From assembly GCF_000378225.1 (NCBI RefSeq), contig NZ_KB905141.1, forward strand, positions 357,143 to 421,142: a stretch of DNA of 64,000 nucleotides, read 5' to 3'. Below the pieces are notes generated by a model. That model was not told the DNA's origin and did not search any database. It saw only the letters and a list, made by a program, of their open reading frames with translations. A program made the position numbers and the translations under genes. The DNA comes from Methylophilus methylotrophus DSM 46235 = ATCC 53528. Its GTDB lineage: Bacteria > Pseudomonadota > Gammaproteobacteria > Burkholderiales > Methylophilaceae. Shown here one piece after another: positions 54,111 through 62,188 of this stretch. How positions within the stretch are numbered: the stretch's first letter is position 1; each line of letters opens with the position of its first letter.

Positions 54111-54983
54111 TCAGTAATTGATCTGCCCTGATAAATACCAGCCTGTCTGGTTATCCTTGTTAGCAATTCTGCCAAGGTCGATATAAGCGCCGGTCACCGA
54201 GACATTGCGGTGTGGAAACCAGGTCATGAAAATATCGTGAGCATTATTTTCTTCGTACACGGACAAGTTGTCCGGTTTGTAGCGTAACTCACTACCCACC
54301 AGCCAATTGTCAGACAGCATGACGGCAGCAGATACTGCCGGATATACACGGTAGCTGTCACGCTTGTCCCCCCCAAATCCCAACAGCCCAAACTGGTTGG
54401 CCTTGGTGGCATGCAAGTTAGCATTCACCAACAGGTTATAGCCATTGATCGCCCCTAAAAACAACTTGCTGGTAGCCACATAATAGTCAACGCCACTACG
54501 GTCTTTGGCACCCAGTGCCTTAGGCACAAAATCGAAGTCTTCGTTATATTTATACTGGGCACCGACGGAAACTTGTGGCAGCCAACTGTCCTGTTCGTAG
54601 ATCGCATCCCCCAATACACGTAACTTCACACCCAATGTATTCAGGCGGATATGTTCGCCAGGGACGGTGTCGCCCAAGCCAAAGCGTGCCTGGCTGGCGC
54701 TGACTTCCACACGGTTGAATAACCCTACAGCAACACCCGTTGTGTTGAGTTTAAAATCGCCTCTGGTTTCTGCATGCGTATAAAACAGCGAACCGCCAAT
54801 TTGTTTATCCGTGCCGTACCCGCTGATGACTGCCCAAGGCATTAAGCCGCCGCCCGCAGCGCCTTCAATTTGTGTGACGCCACCCGTGGCTAACAGCCTG
54901 TCACCAGCGTGTGCCAATATGGGCATGGTAAGCATGGTCACTGTGGCCATGACACGGGGATAAAGGGATGTGAGAGTTTGCAT
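54111..54983 (-). CDS. DUF3034 family outer-membrane protein
   Basis: 290-residue protein with a signal peptide (MATVTMLTMPILAHAG preceded by a short stretch) and a beta-rich body: GGVTQIEGAAGGGLMPWAVISGYG, GVAVGLFNRVEVSASQARFGLG, and alternating hydrophobic strands to a C-terminal WYLSGQINY. It matches the DUF3034 family, which is common in methylotrophic and denitrifying betaproteobacteria. Function unknown. Divergent from the globin-cupredoxin-EAL genes; a 17-bp perfect palindrome precedes its start and overlaps its ribosome-binding site. Confidence 0.85.
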   Translation of the reverse strand: MQTLTSLYPRVMATVTMLTMPILAHAGDRLLATGGVTQIEGAAGGGLMPWAVISGYGTDKQIGGSLFYTHAETRGDFKLNTTGVAVGLFNRVEVSASQARFGLGDTVPGEHIRLNTLGVKLRVLGDAIYEQDSWLPQVSVGAQYKYNEDFDFVPKALGAKDRSGVDYYVATSKLFLGAINGYNLLVNANLHATKANQFGLLGFGGDKRDSYRVYPAVSAAVMLSDNWLVGSELRYKPDNLSVYEENNAHDIFMTWFPHRNVSVTGAYIDLGRIANKDNQTGWYLSGQINY

Positions 54984-54995
54984 GAGTATTTTGCT

Positions 54996-55043
54996 CCAAT
55001 TGTTGTTATCGCATTATTTCATTTGCGCGATAACAACAATTGG
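54996..55043. promoter_or_regulatory. 17-bp perfect inverted repeat ahead of the DUF3034 gene
   Basis: Arms CCAATTGTTGTTATCGC (54996-55012) and GCGATAACAACAATTGG (55027-55043) are perfectly complementary with a 14-nt loop. On the minus strand the end of the arm provides the GG of the DUF3034 ribosome-binding site (GGAGCAAAATACTC then ATG), so a hairpin would hide it. It may also be an operator shared with the divergent globin operon. Confidence 0.65.
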
Positions 55044-55136
55044 AAAAACAGAAGCTGGATCACCTTTTACATTGATGGTTATATAAATACCCAATATCGT
55101 AATATGTGATAGTCGATCCAAAAAATGGAGTATGTA

Positions 55137-55559
55137 ATGCGTTTTAATATCATGATGGTTATTCCGCTGTTTTGCCTGGGATGCATGATGCAGCCCAAGC
55201 CGGAAGCCAGTTTGTACCAGCGTATCGGTGGTTTGCCCATGCTGACCAGGATATCTAACCAGACACTGGATATTGTCAGCAAGGACCCCAAAACCAGTCG
55301 CTCGTTTGAAGGGGTCAAAATGAAGACCTTAAAAGAAAGCCTGACCAATTTCCTGTGTGTGAAAACCGGTGGTGATTGTGTTTACGAAGGCGAAACCATG
55401 CATAACTCACATGCGGACTTGCATATCACCACCGCTGAATTCGAGTTGATGGTTGATGTGTTGCGCGAACGACTGGATGTGAATGGGGTAGGCACCAGAG
55501 AGAAAAACGAATTGTTAAAAATATTGGCGCCCATGAAGCGAGAAATTGTAACGAATTAA
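55137..55559 (+). CDS. Truncated-haemoglobin-like lipoprotein
   Basis: 140-residue protein with a lipoprotein signal: VIPLFCLGC with the lipobox Cys at residue 16. The rest resembles a group I truncated haemoglobin: SLYQRIGGLPMLTRI, a loop with SRSFEGVKMKTLKESLTNFLCV, and NSHADLHITTAEFELMVDVL, which contains the likely proximal His. It would sit in the periplasm or outer membrane, unlike most globins. ATG at 55137 is preferred over 55125 because GGAG lies 8 bp upstream. The stop overlaps an upstream-frame ATG of the cupredoxin gene (TAATG). Confidence 0.85.
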   Translation: MRFNIMMVIPLFCLGCMMQPKPEASLYQRIGGLPMLTRISNQTLDIVSKDPKTSRSFEGVKMKTLKESLTNFLCVKTGGDCVYEGETMHNSHADLHITTAEFELMVDVLRERLDVNGVGTREKNELLKILAPMKREIVTN

Positions 55560-55579
55560 TGGCTGTTAAAGGAATTGAG

Positions 55580-56170
55580 ATGGCATGGACGACTTTTCAA
55601 CGACGGTGTTTTGTCGCGCTGTTATTGGCGCTCACATGCCATGGCATCATGGCCGCCGATGTCACCGTGATGGTGACGGATGCGGGTGGCAAACCTGTCA
55701 CCGATGCGGTGGTTGCATTTTATGACAGTAAAACCCCGGCGGTGAATGCGAATGCAGCCGGGAAAATCATTCAAAAAAACAAAATGTTCAACCCGAAGGT
55801 CACCGTAGTGCAAACCGGGACCAGCATCAATTTTCCGAATGAAGATACAGTCCGGCATCATGTCTATTCATTTTCACCCGCCAAAAAGTTTGAATTGAAA
55901 CTCTATTCTGGCGTGCCGACCAATCCGGTGCCGTTTGATCAGGCCGGTGTGGTGACCTTGGGATGCAACATTCACGATTCTATGGTAGGGTATATCTATG
56001 TTGTGGATACGCCATTTTTTGCCAAAACGGATGACAAAGGCAAGGCCATCCTCAAGTTAAATGACGGGCAGTACACTTACCAGGCCTGGTTGCCAGGCCA
56101 GAACAAACCAGCCGCAGAACAAAAGACAACCATAGAAGGGGTGACCGAGGTCAAGATCCCCATTCCATAA
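55580..56170 (+). CDS. Cupredoxin-like 'methylamine utilization' protein
   Basis: 196-residue exported protein. It has a signal peptide (MAWTTFQRRCFVALLLALTCHGIMA), an N-terminal carboxypeptidase-regulatory-like beta domain (VTVMVTDAGGKPVTDAVV), and a copper site with HHVYSF, then CNIHDSM, giving His-Cys-His-Met ligands of a type I copper centre. Members are often annotated as methylamine utilization proteins and carry electrons in the periplasm. ATG at 55580 with AAGGAA 9 bp upstream is chosen over 55559. Cotranscribed with the globin and the EAL protein. Confidence 0.85.
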   Translation: MAWTTFQRRCFVALLLALTCHGIMAADVTVMVTDAGGKPVTDAVVAFYDSKTPAVNANAAGKIIQKNKMFNPKVTVVQTGTSINFPNEDTVRHHVYSFSPAKKFELKLYSGVPTNPVPFDQAGVVTLGCNIHDSMVGYIYVVDTPFFAKTDDKGKAILKLNDGQYTYQAWLPGQNKPAAEQKTTIEGVTEVKIPIP

Positions 56171-56182
56171 CAATTACACTGC

Positions 56183-58627
56183 ATGATCAAGTTCAAACAT
56201 ATTCGCTCACGCATCGCTTTCACTTTTCTTACGGTGGTCGTGGCTATTCAATTGGCAGGGCTTATTCCACTTAAATATGCCCTGGTCAAACATGCAAATA
56301 CACTGGCCGAAGATCAGATTGATGTCGGCCAGCGCGTGTTCGTGAGCTTGCTACAACACAATACACAAAGCCTGAAACAGGCCACCCAGGTACTGGCGGC
56401 AGATTTTGCTTTCAGGGAGGCGGTGGCCACCAATGATGCAGAAACCATAGAGTCGGCACTTGAAAGTTACCAGGGCCGCATACGTGCGCAAATCGCGTTT
56501 TACATCAGCAATGATGAAAACCTGGTTGTGGGGACCTCGGATGCTAAAGCCATACTGAAGTCTCTGGATGCCAGGCAGGCGATTATTCAATCAAATGCGG
56601 GGAAGCTCCAATTTGATATTGTGGATGACAAGCCTTATCAGCTGATCACGGTGCCCGTGAAAGCGCCAGAAACCATAGGCTGGATTGTGATGGGTTTTGC
56701 TGTCGATAGCCAGCTTACCAGCCAGATCAAGCAACTCACGCACCTGGATGTGACCTTTGTGCAGAAAACGAATGCCAAGGATTGGCAATTGGTGAGTAGC
56801 ACCGCTGACAAAACCTTATCCAATTTGCTGCTGAAAACGGTGGCCGACCTCTATCGTCAACGGCTCACGTTGCATAGCGTAGATTTGAACGATCAAACCT
56901 ATCACTTGAAAATAAGGGCGCTGCATGAAACGCCCGATGAAGCGCTATTGGTTGTCTTGCAAGGGTCGGTGGCACCTTTTACGCAGGATCTGAATATGTT
57001 GTTTAAGGTGATGTTAGTACTCACCTTGATTGGGGTGGTCATTTTTGCCGTATTGATCTGGTATGTGTCACGCAAAACCACTGAACCGATTGCAGAGTTG
57101 GTCAAGGATGCCGATAAAATTGCCATGGGCGATTATGAAACCGAAATCCAGGTCAGCAGCACGGACGAAGTCGGTTACCTGGCGAAGGCCATGAACAGCA
57201 TGCGCGAAGCCGTGTTGCAACGCTCGTTACGTATTCAGCGCCTGGCATTTAATGATGAGCTCACCGGCCTGTCTAACCGGCTGGCGTTTAACCAGGGTGT
57301 TCACCAGGCAATTTCTACACATGCCGATAGCCAGCAAAAATTGAGTGTCATCGTCATCAATATTCATCGGTTCAAACCTATTAACCAGACACTGGGCCGT
57401 GATTTTGGCGATGACTTGCTGCGCCATGTCGGGCAGGTATTGAAGCAATATGTCCTCAGCGAACAGGATATGGTGGCACGGCTAGATGCCGACGAATTTG
57501 CCGTCCTGTTGCAGCATACTGACCAGGCCAAAGCCACGCGCTATGCAGATAAAATCCAGCAGGTATTTGAACAACCGGTCAGCGTCCAGGGGCAGGCGAT
57601 TGATGTCCGCACTGGAATAGGCATTGCTTTGTACCCTGACCATGGGGTAGATGAAGAGGCGTTGCTCAATCATGCCGAAACGGCTTTGCAGGAATCGCGT
57701 GCCAAGAAATCACCCTGGATCGTTTACAACACTGCACTGGAAATTGACCAGTCGGAAACCCTGACCCTGATTTCTGATTTGAAGCAGGCCATACAACATG
57801 ACCAGCTACTGTTATATATACAGCCCAAGATTGATATCACCACGCGCCGGGCGGTGGGCGGGGAGGCGCTTATCCGCTGGGTACATCCGGAAAAAGGCAT
57901 GATTTTCCCCGACCAGTTTATCCCGTTTGCAGAACAAACGGGGGTGATCAGCGATATTACCAACTGGATGTTGTTGCGCGCCTGCCAGGTATTGGCTGAC
58001 TTCCAGAAGCAGGGCCTGCGGCTTTCGCTAGCGGTGAATCTGTCTACGCGTGACCTGAATAATATGCAGTTACCAGCGCAGATTGCACACCTGTTGTCAT
58101 CCCATGGACTGGAGGCAAAAGCGCTCAAACTCGAAATCACCGAGGGTAGCCTGATGCAGGACCCGGAACGCGCTGAACTGGTCGTGAAAAAACTGGCGGC
58201 CATGGGATTACACCTGGCCATTGACGATTTTGGTACCGGTTATTCATCGCTGGCCTATTTGCGCCAGTTACCAGTACAAGAGCTTAAAATTGACCGTTCA
58301 TTCGTCATGTTTATGGACAAGAATAGCGGCGATGCCAGCATCGTAAAATCCACCATAGACCTGGCACATAACCTCGGATTAATGGTGGTGGCCGAGGGGA
58401 TAGAAAATGAGTACGTGCTGAACCAGTTAGCCAGATTAGGATGTAACGAGGGTCAGGGTTACTTTATCGGCAAACCCATGCCAGAAAAAGATTTCTCTAT
58501 CTGGTTGCAGCGCTGGGAAGGCCAGAACGAGATTGAGATCGATATCGGCGATGACTTGTCTTTCGCGATCAATCCGCTAGAGGATAACCAGCAGCCATCC
58601 GATCCTTTCAAGCTCGATAATATCTAG
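56183..58627 (+). CDS. Membrane GGDEF/EAL c-di-GMP protein with degenerate GGDEF
   Basis: 814-residue signalling protein. A membrane helix near residue 15-32, a periplasmic sensor region (~35-265), a second helix (~270-295), a HAMP segment (RKTTEPIAELVKDADKIAMGDYETE), a GGDEF domain (~350-510) and an EAL domain (~515-785). The GGDEF motif reads DADEF, so it should not make c-di-GMP but may bind GTP. The EAL motif is intact (GGEALIRW, LEITEGSLM, IDDFGTGYSSL), so it is a likely phosphodiesterase. The periplasmic region may read the redox state set by the globin and cupredoxin. It starts 12 bp after the cupredoxin gene. Confidence 0.93.
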   Translation: MIKFKHIRSRIAFTFLTVVVAIQLAGLIPLKYALVKHANTLAEDQIDVGQRVFVSLLQHNTQSLKQATQVLAADFAFREAVATNDAETIESALESYQGRIRAQIAFYISNDENLVVGTSDAKAILKSLDARQAIIQSNAGKLQFDIVDDKPYQLITVPVKAPETIGWIVMGFAVDSQLTSQIKQLTHLDVTFVQKTNAKDWQLVSSTADKTLSNLLLKTVADLYRQRLTLHSVDLNDQTYHLKIRALHETPDEALLVVLQGSVAPFTQDLNMLFKVMLVLTLIGVVIFAVLIWYVSRKTTEPIAELVKDADKIAMGDYETEIQVSSTDEVGYLAKAMNSMREAVLQRSLRIQRLAFNDELTGLSNRLAFNQGVHQAISTHADSQQKLSVIVINIHRFKPINQTLGRDFGDDLLRHVGQVLKQYVLSEQDMVARLDADEFAVLLQHTDQAKATRYADKIQQVFEQPVSVQGQAIDVRTGIGIALYPDHGVDEEALLNHAETALQESRAKKSPWIVYNTALEIDQSETLTLISDLKQAIQHDQLLLYIQPKIDITTRRAVGGEALIRWVHPEKGMIFPDQFIPFAEQTGVISDITNWMLLRACQVLADFQKQGLRLSLAVNLSTRDLNNMQLPAQIAHLLSSHGLEAKALKLEITEGSLMQDPERAELVVKKLAAMGLHLAIDDFGTGYSSLAYLRQLPVQELKIDRSFVMFMDKNSGDASIVKSTIDLAHNLGLMVVAEGIENEYVLNQLARLGCNEGQGYFIGKPMPEKDFSIWLQRWEGQNEIEIDIGDDLSFAINPLEDNQQPSDPFKLDNI

Positions 58628-58717
58628 GCCTGTTAACGCTATTTCAGTTGCGGCTGCTGGAGAGCATTTATTCGTTACGCAAGGCGGAAAGAGTCGCGGG
58701 CCCTAGCATGCGTCACT

Positions 58718-58746
58718 AAAACCTCACCACAGCGTGAGGTTTTTTG
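58718..58746 (+). terminator. Terminator of the globin-cupredoxin-EAL operon
   Basis: Perfect 10-bp stem AAAACCTCAC / GTGAGGTTTT with a 6-nt loop and a T run, 90 bp after the EAL stop codon. Confidence 0.87.
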
Positions 58747-58852
58747 TTTTGGTTAATCCATCAATTTTATTGATGGGGATGATAAAAACATTCAACTTTA
58801 TTTGATGAGTCAGCCGATTTATGATGGCTACATATTCAAAAGGAGAATGAAC

Positions 58853-58924
58853 ATGAGTCAAATACGCATGCATCAAAGAGCAAACTTCATTGTGCATTAT
58901 GTGATTAATTTTTTTCGAAAATAA
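58853..58924 (+). CDS. Candidate 23-residue small protein
   Basis: Short ORF with a strong ribosome-binding site: AAAGGAGAATGAAC before ATG (an in-frame ATG at 58847 is closer to the AGGAG). The peptide, MSQIRMHQRANFIVHY followed by VINFFRK, is basic with a hydrophobic middle and could touch the membrane. No family is recognised. It lies in the 344-bp gap between the EAL terminator and the MarR-type gene. Coding is plausible but unproven. Confidence 0.4.
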   Translation: MSQIRMHQRANFIVHYVINFFRK

Positions 58925-58936
58925 TTTATAAATTTG

Positions 58937-58965
58937 TTGCTATTAAATAGCGTGCTATTTATAAT
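58937..58965 (+). promoter_or_regulatory. Promoter and operator of the MarR/OhrR-type gene
   Basis: TTGCTA (58937-58942), exactly 17 bp, then TATAAT (58960-58965). A perfect palindrome AAATAGC-GT-GCTATTT (58945-58960) fills the spacer, and GCTATT-A-AATAGC (58939-58951) overlaps it. The predicted start is at or next to the ATG at 58972, so the message looks leaderless. The operator position suggests that the regulator represses itself. Confidence 0.72.
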
Positions 58966-58971
58966 GAGGCC

Positions 58972-59424
58972 ATGAGTGAGTTTAACAACAGCAAAACACC
59001 CGTATTGCAAGAGCAGTTGTGCTTTTCTGTCTATTCACTTTCGCTTGCGATTAACAAGGTTTATCGGCCATTGTTAAAAAAGCTGGATCTCACTTATTCA
59101 CAGTATCTGGTTATGCTGGTGCTGTGGGAAGGTGATCAGCGCACAGTCAGTGAGATTGGTGAGCAACTGTTTCTGGATTCTGCCACTTTGACGCCCTTAT
59201 TGAAACGTCTGGAGTCAGCAGGGTTTGTCCAGCGGGTGCGTTCCAGCCAGGATGAGCGGCAAGTGATTATTTGCCTGACAGACGAAGGGCGCCAGCTGCG
59301 CCAGCAAGCGGCTGGCATTATGGATGAAATGTTTTGCGCCATGGGCTGTTCGCTGGAAGAGCTTTCAGCCTTGCGTGAGCGCCTCAATGATTTGCGTAAT
59401 CATTTGATTCAGCATGTGGCCTAG
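58972..59424 (+). CDS. MarR-family regulator of the OhrR type
   Basis: 150-residue winged-helix repressor. A cysteine near the N-terminus lies in [39 protein letters not shown] (Cys17), the position of the peroxide-sensing Cys of OhrR. The HTH and wing have [38 protein letters not shown]. OhrR proteins release DNA when organic hydroperoxides oxidise the cysteine. The next gene encodes a catalase-like peroxidase and the one after that MsrB, which fits an oxidant-response role. No ohr gene is adjacent in this window. Confidence 0.9.
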   Translation: MSEFNNSKTPVLQEQLCFSVYSLSLAINKVYRPLLKKLDLTYSQYLVMLVLWEGDQRTVSEIGEQLFLDSATLTPLLKRLESAGFVQRVRSSQDERQVIICLTDEGRQLRQQAAGIMDEMFCAMGCSLEELSALRERLNDLRNHLIQHVA

Positions 59425-59457
59425 CCCCGGCTCAAAAAAATAGGGGTTTCATTTTTT

Positions 59458-59485
59458 TTGACATTTAAGTAGTGTACGATTTAAT
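59458..59485 (+). promoter_or_regulatory. Promoter of the catalase-like gene
   Basis: Perfect -35 TTGACA (59458-59463), 16-bp spacer, TTTAAT (59480-59485) matching 5 of 6 -10 bases. Predicted start near 59492. Confidence 0.6.
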
Positions 59486-59532
59486 TTTGCATTATCAACC
59501 AGGGAATATTTTTAACCGTGAAAGGGAATAAC

Positions 59533-60522
59533 ATGAAAACAAAAGTAATAGCCAGCGTATTATTTGCCACAGCACTTACCGCCACTCAGCCAGTGCTGGC
59601 GGATGACAAGCCGGTCACTGAGCAACTGGTGGATACATTAACCACGCTGTCAGGGGGGCCACATGCCGGCTTCCGTGCCAATCATGCCAAAGGTGTGATG
59701 GTAGAAGGGTCATTTACGCCGACCGCCCAGGCAGCAGGGATTAGCAAGGCTGCCCATTTTCAAAAAGCGACGCCAGTGCTGGTACGCTTTTCTGATGCTA
59801 CCGGCGTACCAAATATTCCTGACGCCGATGGCAATGCATTCCCCAAAGGCATCGCCATCCGCTTTCAGTTACCCGACGGCACGGCCACAGATATTGTGAG
59901 TATTTCAGTCAATGGGTTTCCGGCTGCAACGCCTGAAGATTTCCTGGGCTTGTTAAATGCGGTGCGTGATTCTCAAGGCAGTACGGCCAAGCCTAGCCCG
60001 GTAGAGCAGTTTTTGGGCACACACCCGGCTGCGCTTAAATTTGTGACTACTCCAAAACCTGCACCAGTGAGCTTGGCCACACAGCCATTCTTTGGTGTCA
60101 ATGCGTTTGAGTTTACCAATGCCTCGGGTAAAAACGTATTCGGACGTTACCAGATTATCCCAGTGGCTGGTGCACAGTATTTAAGCAAGGAAGCCACAGA
60201 AAAAGCGGCGCCGGATTACCTGATGAATGATATTGTTGAACGTGTAAAAGGGCAGGGCGTGCAATACAAACTGGTATTACAGTTGGCAGACAGCGGGGAT
60301 GAAGTGAACAACGCGACTGTGGTTTGGCCAGACAGCCGTAAAACCGTAGAGCTGGGAACGCTGACCTTGAATAAAGCGGTGGCGGATAGCAAGGCTGCAG
60401 AAAAGCCTATCATGTTTAACCCGCTCCAACTGACCGACGGCATTGCGCCGAGCAAGGACCCAATCTTGCTGGCAAGACCAACGGCTTATGCAGTAAGCTT
60501 TGGTAGAAGGCTTGCTCACTAA
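59533..60522 (+). CDS. Exported catalase-related peroxidase
   Basis: 329-residue protein with a signal peptide (MKTKVIASVLFATALTATQPVLA). The short catalase-like fold has the distal histidine in FRANHAKGVMVEG, RFSDATGVPNIPDADGNAFPKGIAIRF, and a proximal tyrosine region RPTAYAVSFGRRL. Proteins of this SrpA-like group are haem peroxidases in the periplasm. They lack the large C-terminal domain of true catalases. ATG at 59533 with AAAGGGAATAAC upstream. Probably under the MarR-type regulator. Confidence 0.87.
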   Translation: MKTKVIASVLFATALTATQPVLADDKPVTEQLVDTLTTLSGGPHAGFRANHAKGVMVEGSFTPTAQAAGISKAAHFQKATPVLVRFSDATGVPNIPDADGNAFPKGIAIRFQLPDGTATDIVSISVNGFPAATPEDFLGLLNAVRDSQGSTAKPSPVEQFLGTHPAALKFVTTPKPAPVSLATQPFFGVNAFEFTNASGKNVFGRYQIIPVAGAQYLSKEATEKAAPDYLMNDIVERVKGQGVQYKLVLQLADSGDEVNNATVVWPDSRKTVELGTLTLNKAVADSKAAEKPIMFNPLQLTDGIAPSKDPILLARPTAYAVSFGRRLAH

Positions 60523-60545
60523 ATAAACTAGCACATGAAAAACTG

Positions 60546-60581
60546 AAGCGCGGCTGTGTGATCACAGGCCGCGCTTTTTTT
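60546..60581 (+). terminator. Terminator of the catalase-like gene
   Basis: GC-rich stem AAGCGCGGC-TGTG / CACA-G-GCCGCGCTT (one bulged base) followed by a T run. It may also serve msrB from the other strand, which ends at 60590. Confidence 0.8.
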
Positions 60582-60589
60582 GCACGAAT

Positions 60590-61036
60590 TTAATTTGCCA
60601 GAAACTGAATTGCCTTGCCATTAATACAATAACGCAAGCCGCTCTCAGTTTTGCCATCCGGAAACACGTGGCCCAAATGCGCATCGCAAACGTTGCATTT
60701 CACTTCTATGCGCTGCATGCCATGACTTTCATCGGAAAAATAGGAAATCGCATTAGGTGCCAGCGGTTGATCAAAAGACGGCCAGCCAGAAGAAGACTCA
60801 AACTTTTGCCCGGAGTCGAATAATACCTGCGTGCAACAAACACAGGCATAGCGGCCTGGCGTAAATGCGCCACACATTTCCGAAGAAAACGGGCGCTCGG
60901 TTGCACTCAGGCGCGTGACCGCGAACACTTCGTCATCTAGAATTTCTCGCCAGGCGCGTACAGATCTTTGTACCTTGTGATCCGGTTCAAGGTTGCCATC
61001 GCGGCTCAGTTTGAGAATATCTTTCCACTTCAACAT
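60590..61036 (-). CDS. msrB: Peptide methionine-(R)-sulfoxide reductase MsrB
   Basis: 148-residue enzyme that repairs methionine-R-sulfoxide in proteins. It has the two zinc-binding CxxC pairs (CVCC and CNVC), HVFPDG, and the catalytic Cys in LRYCINGKA. Cytoplasmic, with no signal peptide. Convergent with the catalase-like gene. Its N-terminal 40 residues (MLKWKDILKLSRDGNLEPDH) are longer than in many MsrB proteins. Confidence 0.95.
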   Translation of the reverse strand: MLKWKDILKLSRDGNLEPDHKVQRSVRAWREILDDEVFAVTRLSATERPFSSEMCGAFTPGRYACVCCTQVLFDSGQKFESSSGWPSFDQPLAPNAISYFSDESHGMQRIEVKCNVCDAHLGHVFPDGKTESGLRYCINGKAIQFLAN

Positions 61037-61181
61037 GATGTTTCTTCCATATGCTGCGTAAACAAAGCTAAACCAGCCTTTTCACATGTCTTTTTCTGAC
61101 ATGCATACAAACTACTGGCAGATAGACTACAAACTATCGAGTATATCATTGTCACTATAGTTCGCCAGGGAGGAGAATTCC

Positions 61182-62105
61182 TTGATTGTCAGGCCCAGAC
61201 CAACTCTGTTTGAACTGTTTTTTATCATCAAAGGATCTATCGTCCTTAGGATCATGCCTTTGCTGGCCTTTGTGGCGATATTGTCTGCCGCCGTAGTTTC
61301 GATATATACCTTCCGGCCAGACTGGTTACCCAAGTTTGATGGCGGGCCGTTCGCATTACTAGGGATTACCTTGTCTATTTTTCTAGCCTTCCGTAACAAT
61401 GCCTGTTACGAACGCTGGTGGGAGGCGAGGAAAATCTGGGGTGAGTTTGTGCTCACTTGCAGAAATTTAAGCCGCTTGAGTGTGGTGCTCGACGCTCAAC
61501 AAGACGAGGCCAGCCCTGTACGCAAAAGTCTGCTCCAATATTGCATTGCCTACGCACATGCTTTACTGATGCAACTGCGGCCTGCCAGTTCTCGACATGT
61601 CCTTGAAGCGATGTTGCCAGAAAGGTTGTTGCAGGCTGTGAACGCGAGCCGTAACCCGCCGGAAATAATTTTGCGTGCTATGCAGGCGCTGCTTGTCAAC
61701 GCGTTTCGTGAAGCGAAAATCGATGTCATCCAGTTTCAAATGTTGGATGAACAGCTACAAAAACTGGCACAAGCACAAGCCTCCTGCGAGCGTATCCAGA
61801 ATACGCCGATCCCTTTTGGCTACACATTGCTGCTACATAGAACGGCATATACCTTCTGCTTTCTACTGCCATTCTGCTTTGCCAATACGCTGGGCTGGGC
61901 AACACCGTTTGTCACAGCATTGGCAGCGTATACCTTGTTTGGTCTGGACGCCCTGGGCAACGAGCTGGAAGAACCTTTTTCACTGGGTGCCAATGCTCTG
62001 CCAATCAATGCACTGACTGATGTGATTGAAATCGATCTCAGGGAGGCATTGGGTGAAAAGGAAGTTCCGCCATTGCCGACACCCAATGAGTTTGTGTTGA
62101 TGTAA
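61182..62105 (+). CDS. Bestrophin-like (UPF0187) membrane protein
   Basis: 307-residue membrane protein of the bestrophin/UPF0187 (YneE) family. It has the family pattern FRNNACYERWWEARKIWGEFVLTCRNLSR near residue 70, and HRTAYTFCFLLPFCFANTLGWATP and LFGLDALGNELEEPF later. Such proteins are anion or cation channels. The TTG at 61182 is the start: GGAGGAG lies 6 bp upstream, and no in-frame ATG with a comparable site is seen. Confidence 0.88.
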   Translation: MIVRPRPTLFELFFIIKGSIVLRIMPLLAFVAILSAAVVSIYTFRPDWLPKFDGGPFALLGITLSIFLAFRNNACYERWWEARKIWGEFVLTCRNLSRLSVVLDAQQDEASPVRKSLLQYCIAYAHALLMQLRPASSRHVLEAMLPERLLQAVNASRNPPEIILRAMQALLVNAFREAKIDVIQFQMLDEQLQKLAQAQASCERIQNTPIPFGYTLLLHRTAYTFCFLLPFCFANTLGWATPFVTALAAYTLFGLDALGNELEEPFSLGANALPINALTDVIEIDLREALGEKEVPPLPTPNEFVLM

Positions 62106-62117
62106 TTGAACTGGTGA

Positions 62118-62151
62118 TTCCTCTACTGAGTAACTTTACTCAGTAGAGGAA
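62118..62151. terminator. Palindrome between convergent bestrophin and dadA genes
   Basis: Perfect 34-bp palindrome, 16-bp arms TTCCTCTACTGAGTAA / TTACTCAGTAGAGGAA with a 2-nt centre. No T run on either strand, so it may act as a transcript-end structure rather than a classic terminator. Confidence 0.65.
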
Positions 62152-62188
62152 GATGGCGAGCATGGCCCCGTTGTTTGCATCAATGCGC

